Shown: positions 1 through 12,101, counted from the stretch's first letter. The stretch is DNA of 64,000 bases from Stachybotrys elegans (GCA_020746835.1 JAGPNK010000004.1:1302001-1366000), one strand, 5' to 3'. Notes: a model not told the origin generated them from the letters alone. A program made the numbers and translations.

Positions 1-139
1 TGGCTCGGAGCGAGGCATCGCGGGCGAGGCGGTGGTGCCGGAGGGTCACCGACTTGTCGGGGGACGCTCGTCGAGGAAGCGGGTGTCCGGTGGGCGAGAC
101 TGGTTGTTTGTTCTGAGACTGCTTTTTCGTCTCGGGCAT
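1..139 (-). CDS. N-terminus of an unidentified protein, runs off the left edge
   Basis: An open frame starts at an ATG at 139 (context TTTACC before ATG) and reads leftward to the window edge without a stop, about 46 codons. The peptide begins [16 protein letters not shown] and is rich in Pro, Arg, Ser and Lys, like the disordered N-terminus of a signalling or transcription protein. No domain is visible, so no function is assigned. Support comes from the start context, the absence of stops and the long empty region upstream, which is common for regulatory genes. It could also be a chance open frame, since 46 codons prove little in GC-rich DNA. Confidence 0.4.
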   Translation of the reverse strand, partial: MPETKKQSQNKQPVSPTGHPLPRRASPDKSVTLRHHRLARDASLRA

Positions 140-3100
140 GGTAAAATCATGTGTTGGGGATATCTTGGAGGACGTATAGGATCATCTTCTAGAGTTAGGT
201 TTAGGTGCGAGAACCTATGCGTATGCCAGTCCAAGTCGTTGAGCAGTTTCTGGGTATCAGGAGCCTCAGGGTCCAACTGATGACGTAGGGGTCGTCAGTG
301 GACGCAGAAGGGACGAGGGTAGGGTATGGAAAAGGGTCCCCTAAGTTGACTGGATGACAGGATTAGGCAATGGTCAGCATGGTGCGGGTTCGACATGGTG
401 GTAGCAAAAGGGAGCAGGCTGGGTTGTGTGGTGGGAATGGAAAGGCAGAGAGAAATTCGGGCGCACAGAGGCGATGGAGCTATCAGCAGCGGGCCTCTGA
501 TTGGCTGGGAGCCACCCATCATCGATCGATCGAAAGCCGCCATCGCCAAAATGACGAAAGGGGACGGTTAATGCGCAATAGGGTTGCGAATGGCAGCAAA
601 TAAATAAGTAAACTCACCGGAAAATGCTCGATCGCCAGATTACACAGCCGATATCTCGATTCGTGCGATACACAGCCGTTGTTGGCGATTTTTCTTGTTG
701 CTATGCCGTTGCTGCTGCTGTCGCTGTCGCAATCGTGTCGTCTCTGGCGCTGATGATACTCCACCACCAGTCGTCGGCAAAGCTAGGGAATCCTAGTCGC
801 TGGCGCGTCGTAACAAATCTGCGTAGTCGTTGGGAAGGTCGTCGTAAAAAGATGTCGGCCTTGAATTGCACGGTGCTTGCCGCTTATTTCGTAATGATAC
901 AAGCAGTGGCCTTTCCCTCGCTGCTCGCGTGGTGCTCACGTGTGTGCCGAAAATCAGATCGAGGCGTCCCGGGACGAAATGGATATGTCGCTGCAGTCCG
1001 AACAGCGGCGGATGAGTAGGAAACGTGGGTGGTGAGATTATGAGTCTGCCACTGTTAGGCACCTGGTCGTTGGAGCGAGATTGAAGGTATAAGTGCAGCG
1101 AGGCGGGTTGAGGCAGGGTCGTCGTCGCGGCCGAATCGTGATTCCGTCGTATCGTGAGAGAGGGGGAAGCAGGGAGAGTGAGAGCAGCTGGTGGTTGGTG
1201 TGGAGGGCGGCGTGGATGTGAGGAAGTGGTGTAATAATGCCAAATGTAGGATATGAAAATGGGGAAATTGGTAGGCGCCAGATGCGATTATGAGTAGGTT
1301 GAAAATGGAGAAAATGCAAATCCAAAAAGACCAGCTTTGGAATTCTTGGTCCTGTGTGCTATTTGGGATTTTGGGAAGCTCTAGGGGGGGAGGTGCGGCG
1401 AGGCGATGGGGTTTTGATCGAGATGGAGGGGAGTGAGGCAGGGTGTATACTAACCGTGAAGCAGGCCGGGTTTGCCACGACCACAAGTTCAAGGACAAGG
1501 AAAAGTGAGGGCGGCGAAAATAGTATGGTTCGGTCGACGAGGGTATGGGGGTGGGAGAATCGAGAAAACCCAGGACGAGGGTATCGAGGAACAAACAGAA
1601 GTTCAGTCAAGGTCAAGTGAAGATCAGGTGGGCGGGTATGGAGCTGGGGGGCGGGGGGGCACGCGGGAACAAGGACAATAGAGGAAAGGGAAGGGAGGGC
1701 AAGAAGAAAAGATGCAAGCAAGCGAGCAAGCATCGCTGGTGTGAGCTGGCCAGAGACCGCCACGGCCTGTCCAAGGCCCTCACCCCCTCCCCCAAATGGA
1801 AGGGCTTGTGGTGGGCAGCGGCGGCGGCATCGTGAGCGCAGTGTGTGTGAGAGAGGATGGAGCCCACAGTGCTGTCCACCCGGCCTCAAGTGAGATTGAA
1901 ACCTCATTGCTCCGATTCCCACGACCGGCAGGGTGTCGTTGCGATCAGCCATCGAGTGAAAATCAGGGGTCCCTCTGCTCGGTACGTACCCAAATTCCCC
2001 ACAAAAGAGTATGGCCCCACCCTCTACTCCCTCTGTCTCCAAGTTCCTACCAAAACGGTACAGAACGCACACCCCCCCTCCCACACACTACAAAGGGGAG
2101 TGGCGCGGAAAGAAAAAAGCAAGCGAAACACCGACGCATCAGAGCTTCTTTTCTTTCGCTCCTCTTCTAGGCCTTCTCTGAGTAGCGACTGGGTAGTGGC
2201 AAACGGTGCAACACGTTGCAAGGGCGGCGGGAGCAAGCCGATCTCCGGGCAGGCACAAGACTCGCCGCGGGATAGCCCATCCAGCCATGGCCGCTCGATG
2301 GCCAATCTCGGGAAATGCCTTCTCGATCGGAGCGCAGCCCTTTTAGCACCTGATTTTCCTGTTGCTTTCTTGTCGAATTTCCAGCTTTTGGCCTCGACCG
2401 TGCCGCGGCATGGCATGATTTTGGTTCCTACGGCCACCCCCTCCGTGACCCCTTGCCCTGGAAGAGTCTCGGCTGTGCTCTTTTTTCTTCTGTCACCATC
2501 AGGCTATTCGTGGGGCAGCACCACGTCCGAATTAGCCCTAGTGCTCTTCGCGATCTAGGTTTTTGCCTGTCATCGACGTCTACTTTCCAACCTCACCTCT
2601 TACCCCCTTGGCTCCCTTATGCCCCCCCCCCCCCGGAGCATTGTTTCCTATTGCCGCACTCACGACTCTAACAAACCCAAACCCAAACCCATTCCACCCC
2701 GAGCAGATATCTGGGGATATTGGTTCGGCAAGAAAATAAATATCCTGTCCAACCTCACTCTCGGCCTGTGTCGACGGTGCATGTACGCGCACTCGCCCAG
2801 GCACAACGTGGATTTATACTTCGGAGTCGAGACCGGCTCCGCGGTGGACTGACAGCCAAAAGTGGGACTCCGTTTGTCGCACCGTGTCATGCCTCGCCCT
2901 GCCATGCCCTGTTTGCCTTTTGCCCTTTGCCTTTCCTCAGCCTGGCCCTATTCATACGCCGCAACAGCCTAGCAATCCTTCCTAGTGCTCCAAAAACCTG
3001 GCAGCGCCCTTACCTATGTGTCTCTAATAAACCAAGGCCCAATGCCTTGTGCCCTGTATCACACCACGGCAAATGGCCGAAATGGTTTGTTGGCCAATGA

Positions 3101-4694
3101 TAAGCTCCGGAACTAGCCTTCCGCCTGTCCTCCGTGCCCATGGCAGTACGCGTACTGTCTGCCCTTCCCACTTTTGGCTGGCAATGGAACAGTCTAGACC
3201 GCCACCCTTCCATACTGTACCGTGCAACCCATCACCCAGGGCAAGACATCAGCTCTACACGAGCGCCAAGGCCGATTATAGCATGCAGCCTGCTGTACTA
3301 TGTAGCCCATGTCCTGCTGATCCAATCCCCTCTCCCCGCGCATGCCGGCAGAAGACAACTCCTCCTGCTCGTCTGCCAACTGCTTTTGGGCTGGCCGGCG
3401 GCTCTGCCCTAAGGCCATGGTGGCATCCCGGATGGAGATCACTTCCAACTTGACTCCCACTGACGTAACACTTCTAGGGGTCCAAGCATTGCTGCTGTAC
3501 GTTCATGCACCAGCTGTCCCTGATGCCTTGGCACTACTGACTTTCCAGACACTTCTACCATCTCCTGGCGGCCATGCTGGCCTACGCGGCACTTTCCTCT
3601 TACCCCCCTCCGAATGACGCAATTGTGCATCATCTCTTGATTGATGCTCGCTGAATGCGACTTCTGCATCGTGAGGCTTTGCTTGCGCCATTGTGTGGCT
3701 TTAGTGGGTCGAAGCCTCTGTCTGCAGGTCTCACGTGAAATCCAGTAGCGTCCGCTTCTCGGCCGCACCCGGAGCTGCTGGCGCCGGAGCAGCGACCGAC
3801 CGCACTGCCCCGAGCGTGTCAAAAGCAGACTTCCAGCCCAGAACATGACGTCAGTTACTTTCTGCACCTTGGAGTATGGCGAGGCCAGGCGGCAAAACTC
3901 CTAGTCAATCTTGCGTCCATCTACCACCCGCTTTGCTTCTGACAAAATCTAGATCCAACACAGGAGAGCTTACACGAGCTCTGATTGGCCGATGCAGGAT
4001 CAGCCCGGCTTAAGCAGTTTCCCGATCTCCGCGAGCCGCATCTATAGCTTAGATCAAGGACTGAGCCATGGCTAGTTGAGCCACACGACCCATGGGATTC
4101 AATGGCTTGGAGCTCCTTCAGCCATCTCAGGTATGCGTGCGACTTTGTCATCCTTCGACGTTGAGGGGACCAAGTTCTCCCATATTGGATGCATGAGATT
4201 CCCATCTTTGCTTTTCCGTTCACCCCCCTAATGCTCTCCTCCAATCTACTCCTTGACCTGCAGCTTGTGCCCTCGATCCCAAGGCGTTGTAACGCAAACC
4301 TGCATCGCGCACAGTATTCCCCGAAAGGAAGGACCCTGGCGATCCAGACCACCCATCCCCATCGTGTACACGAGCATCTCTGAGCCTGTCATATCTCTAG
4401 ATCTTTGCCACTGCAGACCAGCAGCGCGGATCTGCGACCACACGGATGCACGATGACCCTGGACATACCGCTTGGGCATCCTGTTGTGTTGGCATGGGAT
4501 TCTGGGTGGCGTCTTCACTTTTCGATAAGAAATCCTCTTGGCTCGTTCCCACCCATGGTATAATGCACAGCCATGCAGGAGCTATCACCAGAAAGAGGGT
4601 AGCACCAATAGTATCCAGTGCTCATTATGCAGTATGTAATCACCAACAAAGGACATATATCAATCATCTTCACCCACCAACGCCTTCGTAGCCC
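140..4694. other. Long gene-free region (4.5 kb)
   Basis: No frame here combines a real ATG, sensible composition and splice signals. The region has pyrimidine-rich stretches (for example 1980-2110 and 2570-2700), a run of 13 C at 2622-2634, and a 14-bp perfect palindrome centred on ACGCGT at 3144-3157. It is probably the promoter and long 5' leader of the left-edge gene plus the 3' flank of the membrane-protein gene. Confidence 0.5.
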
Positions 4695-6916
4695 CTATTC
4701 ATTCGTTTGCTCATCATTCTTAACACTCCCCGTCCTCCAATATTTGCCCCCATCGCCACGAGTGATTGCACCTACTCTCCCAAGGCCGACCCTGATTGGG
4801 GTAAAGCTTGGATGAGAGCTTAGGGGAAGAGCCCAACCTTGTGTCATTTGCCCATCGTCAGACTTCCCTTCCATAACTCCAACCAGCCCGCTCGCCTTTG
4901 AGATGTCGTATGTTTCTTGATCAAAAGTCAGGCCCAAGGACAACATGGAACGTGTGTCAAGAGTCGCCGTCCATGTAGGCTTTGAGTAGATGAAAATCCC
5001 CAGTAAGAGCAGCCCCATGGCTTCCACGCCCACGAGAACGGAGATGACGACGATTGCCGTCGAAGATTGTCGAGGCTTGATGACTGTTCTTCCTGGGGCG
5101 GAATTAATTTCTCTTGGGCTGCCGAGCGTTGTCGCTTCCCTCAATAGGGCCTCATTGGCTAGATAGGAGGCTGCCTCGAGGGCTTTGCTAGTAGTGAATG
5201 GGTCCCCCATACCCAGGAAGAAATTTGCCACCAGATCATTGAGTTCATTGGGGTGTATCCGTCCATCCGATGGGCAATGTGCAGTAGACCATCGCCACAC
5301 AAAGTTGTAGAAGGGGGTTGATTTCTGCGCGCAGAGAGCTTCCAAAGTCGAGATTCGAGTCTCATCACTTGTTGCGGCTTGAGCGCTGTGCAGAAAGCTG
5401 GAATTCCCAAACATGGCCAATACAGCGGTGATGAGTGGTCCTGGGGTTGGAGGATTGCTAGGCTTAAAGGCGACTTCGGCGGTGACATCCGGTTCCCTAT
5501 ACAAGTACACGTTAGCCATGAAAGATCCAATAATACATAACCAATAAACCCTGCAACATAGGGGGGTGCCTTACTCTCGTCTGGGATATCCAAACTCATA
5601 TTCACTGGAGCCTCTGTCATGGTAATTTCTGATGATCTCCTCCTCATCGGGCCACTCATCGAGCATGTCGCCGTAGTTGTAATCATTCCAGACATTGCCT
5701 AACTCGAACCATCCCCTTGTCGAGTCTGCGTTACAACGCATCGTGTAGTTGGTATGCCGACGCATGTCTTGGCCGCGAAATTCTATCCATAGCTGCTCAG
5801 CGATGGACTCCTTGTTGCGTGACCGCGACCAAGGAGATGTGTCAACCCTGCCCTCGCCACAGATACGCGCCCTAAATGCTTCCCCGGACCTCTCTTCTCC
5901 GCGGTAGTCGATTTCGAAAGGACGACCGCCAGGGCAAGTACGCGGGAAGTTCTCCTCGAGCTGGCAAGTCACCCTTGTGCTTATTCCAGCTGCGTGGTAG
6001 CGGAACACGCCAGTGGAGGTGCCGCCGGGTAATGCTGAGGCAAAATAGGGCACATAGGGCTCAGACTCAGATCCTGGGTCAAGAGTGTGCTCGCGGCGCC
6101 AGTGTTCACGGGTTCGCCCATTTGTAACCCACATGTTAGGCTGGAAGTCTGACATCCTCACAGCGATCATCTTCTGCATTGCGGACTGGATGACGCTCTC
6201 CTGCGGGTATGCAGCAATGTAGTTGGGATGAGGATCAACGCCGACGATGGCGTTACGGTTACTCTCAGTGTCATAGTAATATCGAACATAGTCTTGATGC
6301 GATATAACGCGTATCGTCTCTGGGTGGACGAGGGCAGACTGTACCAGGGGCTGGACAGCGGCTTTAGAGACGTTGTTAGCAATCTAGGGTCAACACGGAG
6401 ACCTCATGGAAGCTTACCTAGAAGAATAAGAGCGGCAGCGCCCCAAAGAAATGGTGTTGAGGAACTGGGTCCAATATGCGACGTTGCATCGAGCAGGGCC
6501 GAAAAGTCCATCCAGCCTCTGTCAGCCAACGGCATCATCTGGCGGAGGCTGAGGGTCTGGTGAGGGTCACGGCGCTGGGTGTAGACGACAACGCCATGGG
6601 CCAACAGGCTCGACACCACCGGAACCGCAGCTGTGGCAGCGATGCGGTTGGCAATATCGATGCCTCTGTACCACAGCTCGACGTTGTCGAAATCCGCATC
6701 GTCGTAGTCGCCGGCCAGGTTTAGGTAGGAGGGCATGTTGATAGGTCGAAACATGAGCACGCATGTCAGGGCCCAGGGCGTGATGAGCAGCGCGAGGTAG
6801 ACGAGCAGCGCCACCATATAGCGCTTGCGATACCGAAAGCGCCCATGGTGGTCTTGGAGTTGTCCCTGATCTTGGGCGTCTTCAGCCTGCGTGGATGGTT
6901 CTTGCGACACCATCAT
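4695..6916 (-). CDS. Unidentified multi-pass membrane protein, three exons
   Basis: Exons are 6418-6916, 5575-6361 and 4695-5496. The introns are 56 and 78 nt, with CTAAC branch sites and donors GTAAGC and GTAAGG. The product is 695 residues. Visible parts are a polar N-terminus, membrane helices near 33-56 (YMVALLVYLALLITPWALTC) and 88-112, a shorter hydrophobic stretch near 156-166, a large Cys-containing middle region of about 400 residues, and a last helix near 572-597 (IVVISVLVGVEAMGLLLLGI) followed by a tail of about 95 residues. The layout suggests a plasma- or endomembrane protein with a large lumenal or outer domain. I do not recognise the family. It is divergent from MED9 across a 434-bp promoter region. 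The gene model is well supported by frame continuity; function is unknown. Confidence 0.75.
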
Positions 6917-7350
6917 GGCGATTTTGGATCGATCTGCCTTTCCTCCATTCCTGCTGCTGTGGGCGTGGCTGGCATAATAAGGGAATCTGACGATGCGATT
7001 TCACGGTTTTGGACCCCAATGCAAATTTCGGCTCATGGGCCTGATTGGCAACGAGACATCGGCCAGGACGCTCGTTATGGGTATTATCCTCGGGAAGGAT
7101 CAATGAGTATCGATAAAGACCCAGGAGGCTGTGCCATAGATGCTGCATGGGATTGAGTCTGTAGCCCCACATTTCGCTCCTTCAACAGCACTGCGAACAA
7201 ACGCCAGCTCTACAGCCCTACAACGACCTGCCCAATTTTACCCATTGCCCGATAAGGCTGACAGGACCAGAAATTCCATTCAACTGCCATTCTCTCTCTC
7301 TCCCTCCCTCCATACTAGTCATATCAGCCACCCCGCGAAGTCCTCCCACC
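6917..7350. promoter_or_regulatory. Divergent promoter region, membrane protein / MED9
   Basis: This 434-bp interval separates two divergent start codons. It holds a CCAAT box in reverse orientation (ATTGG at 7044-7048) and a pyrimidine-rich leader just before the MED9 start (7288-7314). No other gene is seen. Confidence 0.5.
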
Positions 7351-7767
7351 ATGGCCGCCGCTGCTCCGCACGCGCTCGCGCTCCCCTCTACCCTCTCGCC
7401 AGACGACCTCGACGCCCTCTCGGAGCTCTCCATCGTCCTGACAAAGGTGCGCGCCGGCATCCAGTCCTCCAACGGCATCACTACGGGCGCCACGCCTGGC
7501 GGCTCCAACAACGCCGGTGCCGGCCAGCAACTCTCTTTCAAGGACGTCCCTGGCGCGACCGACGTCCTCAAGCACAAGCTCCAACACGCCAGGAAGCAGG
7601 TCCGCGCCCTGCCCGACATGAGCCGCTCCATCGACGAGCAGGAGGCCGAGATCAAGGAGCTCGAGTCGAGGATCGAGAGACAGAAGGCTCTGCTTGTCCG
7701 CCTACGAGAGGATGGTGTCAAGTTCTCCAAGGACAATGAAGTGGGCGTCGACAAGATGGATATATGA
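7351..7767 (+). CDS. MED9: Mediator subunit 9 (Med9/Cse2 type)
   Basis: A single exon of 138 residues begins at an ATG with strong context (CCCACCATGG). The protein has an Ala/Pro-rich start, a helix near 18-40 (LDALSELSIVLTKVRAGI), a Gly/Asn loop, then the stretch LSFKDVPGATDVLKHKLQ followed by a Lys/Glu coiled coil at about 75-120 (IDEQEAEIKELESRIERQ). Short length, two helical blocks and the C-terminal coiled coil match fungal Med9, a middle-module subunit of the Mediator complex that links activators to RNA polymerase II in the nucleus. It converges with the TBCC gene, 162 bp away. The family call rests on resemblance and not on an alignment. Confidence 0.75.
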   Translation: MAAAAPHALALPSTLSPDDLDALSELSIVLTKVRAGIQSSNGITTGATPGGSNNAGAGQQLSFKDVPGATDVLKHKLQHARKQVRALPDMSRSIDEQEAEIKELESRIERQKALLVRLREDGVKFSKDNEVGVDKMDI

Positions 7768-7929
7768 CCTTGGATCACATTTCACTTTGTGGATCATCTC
7801 GGTCTGATCGGAACCCAATGAAATTCGCTAAGACTCGGAAATCGTTTACAGCCCATCGCCTTGCTACGCCCGCCTCCCTTTGATGCAGTTCTCAAAGTCA
7901 GACACGTATTCTATGCATCATCCCAGCCA

Positions 7930-9250
7930 TCAGTTACGCGGAATCCCGACCTTCTTCAAAGTCTCCTCCACACTTGTTCCCGCCTTACCAGGGACGATAT
8001 CCTTCCAGACCGCATCGCCCAGCCTCTCTGAAGCAGACAGCACGTTCCAGTGCGGGCTTGGGCCGGCCTTGAGCCACTTGAAGTCATCGACCTGGTCCCA
8101 CTGGTTTTCTGCCGATTTCTCAGCGTCCGTCAACTGCACTCTTGTTAGCATTCTGCATCGGGCGGGCGGATCGGGACTGCATACATAATGCTCGGGGAGA
8201 GGTGCGAAGCGCATGCCATCGCAATCCTCGATAATCGGATGGCTGCCGCAGTGCAGATAGATATCGACATTGCTGCACTCATGTATGCGGACCTGATGTG
8301 CTGTGATGACGAGGATACTATCTGCCACGCCTGTGATGTGGACAGGCCCGCTAACACGGCCGGCGACGATCAGGCTGCTGGAAACATTCTTAATTGCTAA
8401 TCCAGCGAAAGCCGATCCCTGGACGGTCGGGATGGACATGTCGACGATGCAACTCTTCAGATCAGTCAAGGAGCCTGCTGCGGTGGCGTGTGCCGCAGCT
8501 GGAGGAAGAATTATGTGAAGACCTGAGTGGTTGGAGATGGCAATGCTCTGGGCAGCTGAGAAACTAGGAGTCCTAATACGAGACTCATTAGGTCTTTGGA
8601 TCTCCGCGTTATAATCTTTGCCCTTGGGACTGGCGGCATCTGCAGGAGGCTCCTGCTCGTTGACGCGCACTAGGCGGGCCTCGACTTGAGCATGGTTGGT
8701 TCTCGACAGGCTGCCTGGGTTGAGACGAGGGTCGTTCTCCGGCGCTCCCATATCGACGTGGTTGACTTTGCTGGAACGCTTGAACTGGAATCGAGACTTT
8801 GGGGTCACTCTGGCAATCTTCTGATTCAGCTGTTCCTGTAGAGTCTTGATAGCCTACAGATATATCCAGGTCAGCCTGAAGCGCGCTTGTCAAGCTAAAT
8901 CACCATTACCAACCTCTGAGTACTGTCTCCTGTCGTAGGCGGGTGTGAAGTCCGCAGCGTCGGCCACCTCGTTTTGAAGCTTGGCGACGCCAGCCAAGAT
9001 GTGGTCGATAGCGGCTTGACGCTCACCACCGATAGTTGCAAGCGATTCTAGCTCGCCCATCTGGTCTTGCAGAACTAGAACGATGGACATTAGACACCAG
9101 CTCAGCTGGATGGCGAGTTCTGGTGGACTCACTTGCAACACTGTCAAGGAAATGTCGGTAGAATCGCTGTTTGGGGTCCATGATGGTGGTTCGAATAGGA
9201 AAACCGTAGCTTGGACCGGGATGAGTGGGAAGCTGAGTCTGCGCCTCCAT
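7930..9250 (-). CDS. Tubulin-binding cofactor C
   Basis: Exons are 9133-9250, 8914-9074, 8185-8853 and 7930-8133, giving 383 residues. The N-terminal third is helical (MDPKQRFYRHFLDSVA, then DQMGELESLATIGGERQA), as in the spectrin-like domain of cofactor C. The second half is the beta-helical C-CAP/TBCC domain, with VRIHECSNVDIYLHCGSHPI and IEDCDGMRFAPLP followed by NQWDQVDDFKWLKAGPSPHW. The Arg in VRIHECSN is the expected arginine finger that stimulates GTP hydrolysis on beta-tubulin during alpha/beta-tubulin assembly in the cytosol. The start at 9250 has good context (AACCATGG); an alternative in-frame start at 9181 (MDPKQRF) would remove 23 residues. Intron 3 (8134-8184) is 51 nt, in frame and stop-free, so its retention would add 17 residues. 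Confidence 0.88.
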
Positions 9251-10612
9251 GGTTAATGAAGGAGAAAAAGACTGGATGATATATAGACGAATTATCGATG
9301 AGATGAAAAGATGCACCGCAGTGAGCCCACAGTGAAAGTTTGTGGTGTAGAAGGGAAGCAATACACAAGAATAAAAACAATAAGAGGGACACAGGAGAAG
9401 ATCAAAAAGTGGTGAATGATGGATACAAAGATGGAGGCAAACCTCTCTCTTCCCAGCTATTGCGTGCGAGGCGATTCACTTACAACAAGGTTGGGGCGTC
9501 TGTAGTCCGTCAGGGTCCTGGCTGGGTTCTTATTATCCTCCCTTAATTTCTGAAGCCGAGATGCTGCGCCCTTTCAGAAGGATCACCCAAGTGAAGCGGA
9601 GCGCAGGGTGACGTCAAACGGAAGCAGCCGGTGTGGGCAGAGGACGGGGATTCGCGTGAATGGTTTTCGAATTTTGCCGTGAAGCGCCCAGGATGGTGCG
9701 TGTCTGTGGTGTGTGTGTGTGCCTCTCTCTGTGGTCTGGTGGCCTGTCGATGCACCCCGCCTTTTTGCTTTTTGGCTCTTCGACCTGCAGGATGGGGTGA
9801 TGGGCTACACGCAGCTCCTTCTGTCAGGGTCTGGTGATGCGGGAAAGGAGGGGTCTCGTCACTTGGTCGCAGTGCGTATCGTGTGGTGTTATTACTGGCT
9901 TGTCCAAAAGTGAAGCTGGTTGGATGGATATCGATTTCTTGTTGGTGGTCTTGGAACCACTCCACAAACAGGTGACTTAGTACTAGCACCTACCAGCACC
10001 TACCTGCGGCCAACTTGGTAAGGTATGGCAGCCGCCTCCTTCCTTTCTGCCCAACTCGATCTTGCACCCTTCTTGCCTTGTCTTGGATCGGGTTAGTACC
10101 GACTCAGGCAGGCTGGACCCTGAAGAAAAGAAGCCTGCCGGAGAAAAAATTACCTGATATCAGGTCCAGGTCCCGTACCTCCACCATCCCTGCCTAGTCG
10201 GGATCGACAGGCGGGCTTTCTGACGTAGAGCACGCTGCGAACTTGCATTAGCGCCTCGTTATTGCATCACTGGAGTGACAACCGTCCAACAACTGCCCAT
10301 CCCAACACCAGGCTGCAAGCTTGTTGGTTGGTAGACGGGCTCTACATATGCCCGCGGATCCAAGATAGATTTACACGCATGTCGGGGATGGCACAATCTT
10401 TGCAGAGCTTGTGAATATGGTTATTGCTATGCCATTCAAAGAAGCATATAGACGTACGTGCTAGCTCTTCGTGACAAACCTCGTCATCTGTATTGGACAC
10501 AAAGCCAAGCATCTATTGGTACCAATCCACCTCTGACGTACAATAATGATACTGGATACTAGTAATAGTAGCAGTAGTCAAATGCCCTTCCCCTCCCATC
10601 TTCAACCAATCG
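9251..10612. other. Gene-free interval
   Basis: This 1.36-kb interval holds the promoter of the TBCC gene on its left and the 3' flank of the orphan gene at 10613. It contains a short GT run near 9706-9720 and repeated CACCTACC motifs at 9985-10005. Long frames in it have poor composition and no splice logic. No RNA gene is seen. Confidence 0.45.
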
Positions 10613-11311
10613 CTACATGACGGGGCGTTTGGCAGACTGCCTCGCATCCGAAGAGGCCGTCTTGTAATGGTAGCGCAATCTCTTCCGCTTAGAAACCCGT
10701 CGCAGGGATTTCCTCGGCTTCCATTCCGGGTTGAGCAACTTTGGCTCCTTCCATTGGGCACGGGCATCCATCCTATACGCCTGCGACTGTTTCTTCTCGT
10801 TCCACTCCCACCAACGGGGCAGATCGGATTCTGGCTGGTTTTCGCCTTCTGGTGTCGTGAGTATGATGGTGGGCATGCCCGGCTTGCGAGGGGGATCCTG
10901 CGGTTCGGACGGCAAAGGGGTGCGCTTCTTTGAGATGATGGCCTCTCTTGAAGCCTGGCTCTTGTCCTGTTTGTGCATAGCATCTCTGCGGTTTGAGCTC
11001 CAGTCCGTGTTGTCGCGGCTGCGCTCTATCATTCCATCTATGAGTTTGAGAAACTGCTCTTCGATCCGACCCTTAGTCTTCGAAAGAAGAGGCTGGTAGA
11101 TTCGAGGGGCCTCCTTCGGTCTCTTAGTGGCTTTGCCAACGTCTCCTCCGAGGCTCCCTGGGCTCTTAACACGGCGATACTTTCGAGGATGGTACTGATG
11201 GCTGACTCGCTGTCGAAATCGGACCATGTCTTTATCAGTGCGCTCTTCAATTCCAGACCTGTCATCCTGGTGCACGCTTTCTCGCAGCGCGGCCGGAAGA
11301 GTGTTTGACAT
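10613..11311 (-). CDS. Unidentified basic protein (232 aa)
   Basis: The frame from the ATG at 11311 encodes 232 residues, starting MSNTLPAALRESVHQDD. It is rich in Lys, Arg, Pro and Ser, with basic clusters (KYRRVKSPGS, KATKRPKEAP, RRVSKRKRLRYHYK) resembling nuclear localisation signals, and one Trp-rich spot (LPRWWEWNEKKQSQAYRMD). No catalytic motif, membrane helix or known domain is visible. The frame stays open upstream to about 11743, but those residues look like translated leader, so the internal ATG was preferred. It may be a lineage-restricted nuclear protein; a spurious frame cannot be excluded. Confidence 0.5.
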   Translation of the reverse strand: MSNTLPAALRESVHQDDRSGIEERTDKDMVRFRQRVSHQYHPRKYRRVKSPGSLGGDVGKATKRPKEAPRIYQPLLSKTKGRIEEQFLKLIDGMIERSRDNTDWSSNRRDAMHKQDKSQASREAIISKKRTPLPSEPQDPPRKPGMPTIILTTPEGENQPESDLPRWWEWNEKKQSQAYRMDARAQWKEPKLLNPEWKPRKSLRRVSKRKRLRYHYKTASSDARQSAKRPVM

Positions 11312-12101
11312 ATCTGATATTGTAGGCTCGGGGTTCCTCTCGGCGTGATGGTGACAAGCAGTACGAACGAAAGATTGCAAGCTCGGAAGAAACAAGGAAT
11401 GTTGATAATGGGTAGTAGAAAAGGCACCGCAAAATTGGATCGGAACTGCGATCTTTCGTGCCGAGAAGCCGCAAACAATGTTTTGGTGTGTGTAGAATAG
11501 AGTTTTGCAAGAAAAAGACAGAAAGTCGGAGATGCTTGGGTTAGTTATGGCAAAGGGTGAGAGGAAGGTGAGAAATATCTGAGGGAAGGGCAAGTGGCAT
11601 CTGGTGTGCGTGCGCCCATAATGTGAAAGAGCGACCAGCTGCCACCAACTATCGTGGGAGTTGCCTTGGGAGAGCACCATGACGAAACATGACGTTTCAT
11701 GGAAACCTTCGTAGCCACCTACTTGGCTACCTACGTTAAGCAATTTCTCGACAGAAACCTCTACTAGCCTCAGTATTTCAACCTACCCTCAGTGTGCGTG
11801 GGAGGTGAGATTGAAAGGTCTGGCCAGGCCATAACAGAGGAATGTCTTGTAATTTTGCGCGAAAATCGGTCGACGTCTTTGGAGCCTGACACCACAATGG
11901 TACTAGTAAAGCGCATAGCAAGACCGCGTTGGATCATTGCGCATCTCATGCACGCAAATCTATGTGTAAATGGACGTCTCCTGCCGTTGGTTGCCTTCGT
12001 CGGAGCTGCCCGCCAAACCAGTCATCAATGAACGCTTCATCCACAGAATAATTGGCCAATGGAGCACCTGGCAGTATTTTTCTTCATTTCAACATACTAT
12101 C
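11312..12101. other. Gene-free interval
   Basis: This 790-bp interval upstream of the orphan gene and downstream of GPI1 contains an imperfect inverted repeat around 11709-11735 built from CCTAC/GTAG units. No gene is recognised. Confidence 0.45.

Noticed and set aside
1359..2558. Long frames on both strands (1359-2084 minus, 1857-2558 plus)
   Set aside because: Composition is irregular, overlapping frames are equally long on each strand, and no domain or splice pattern supports either.
7218..7778. 186-codon frame antisense to MED9
   Set aside because: It fully overlaps the supported gene, starts at a non-ATG codon and has no recognisable content.
9543..9989. 148-codon minus frame upstream of TBCC
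   Set aside because: His/Thr/Pro-rich with no conserved look; part is translated GT microsatellite.
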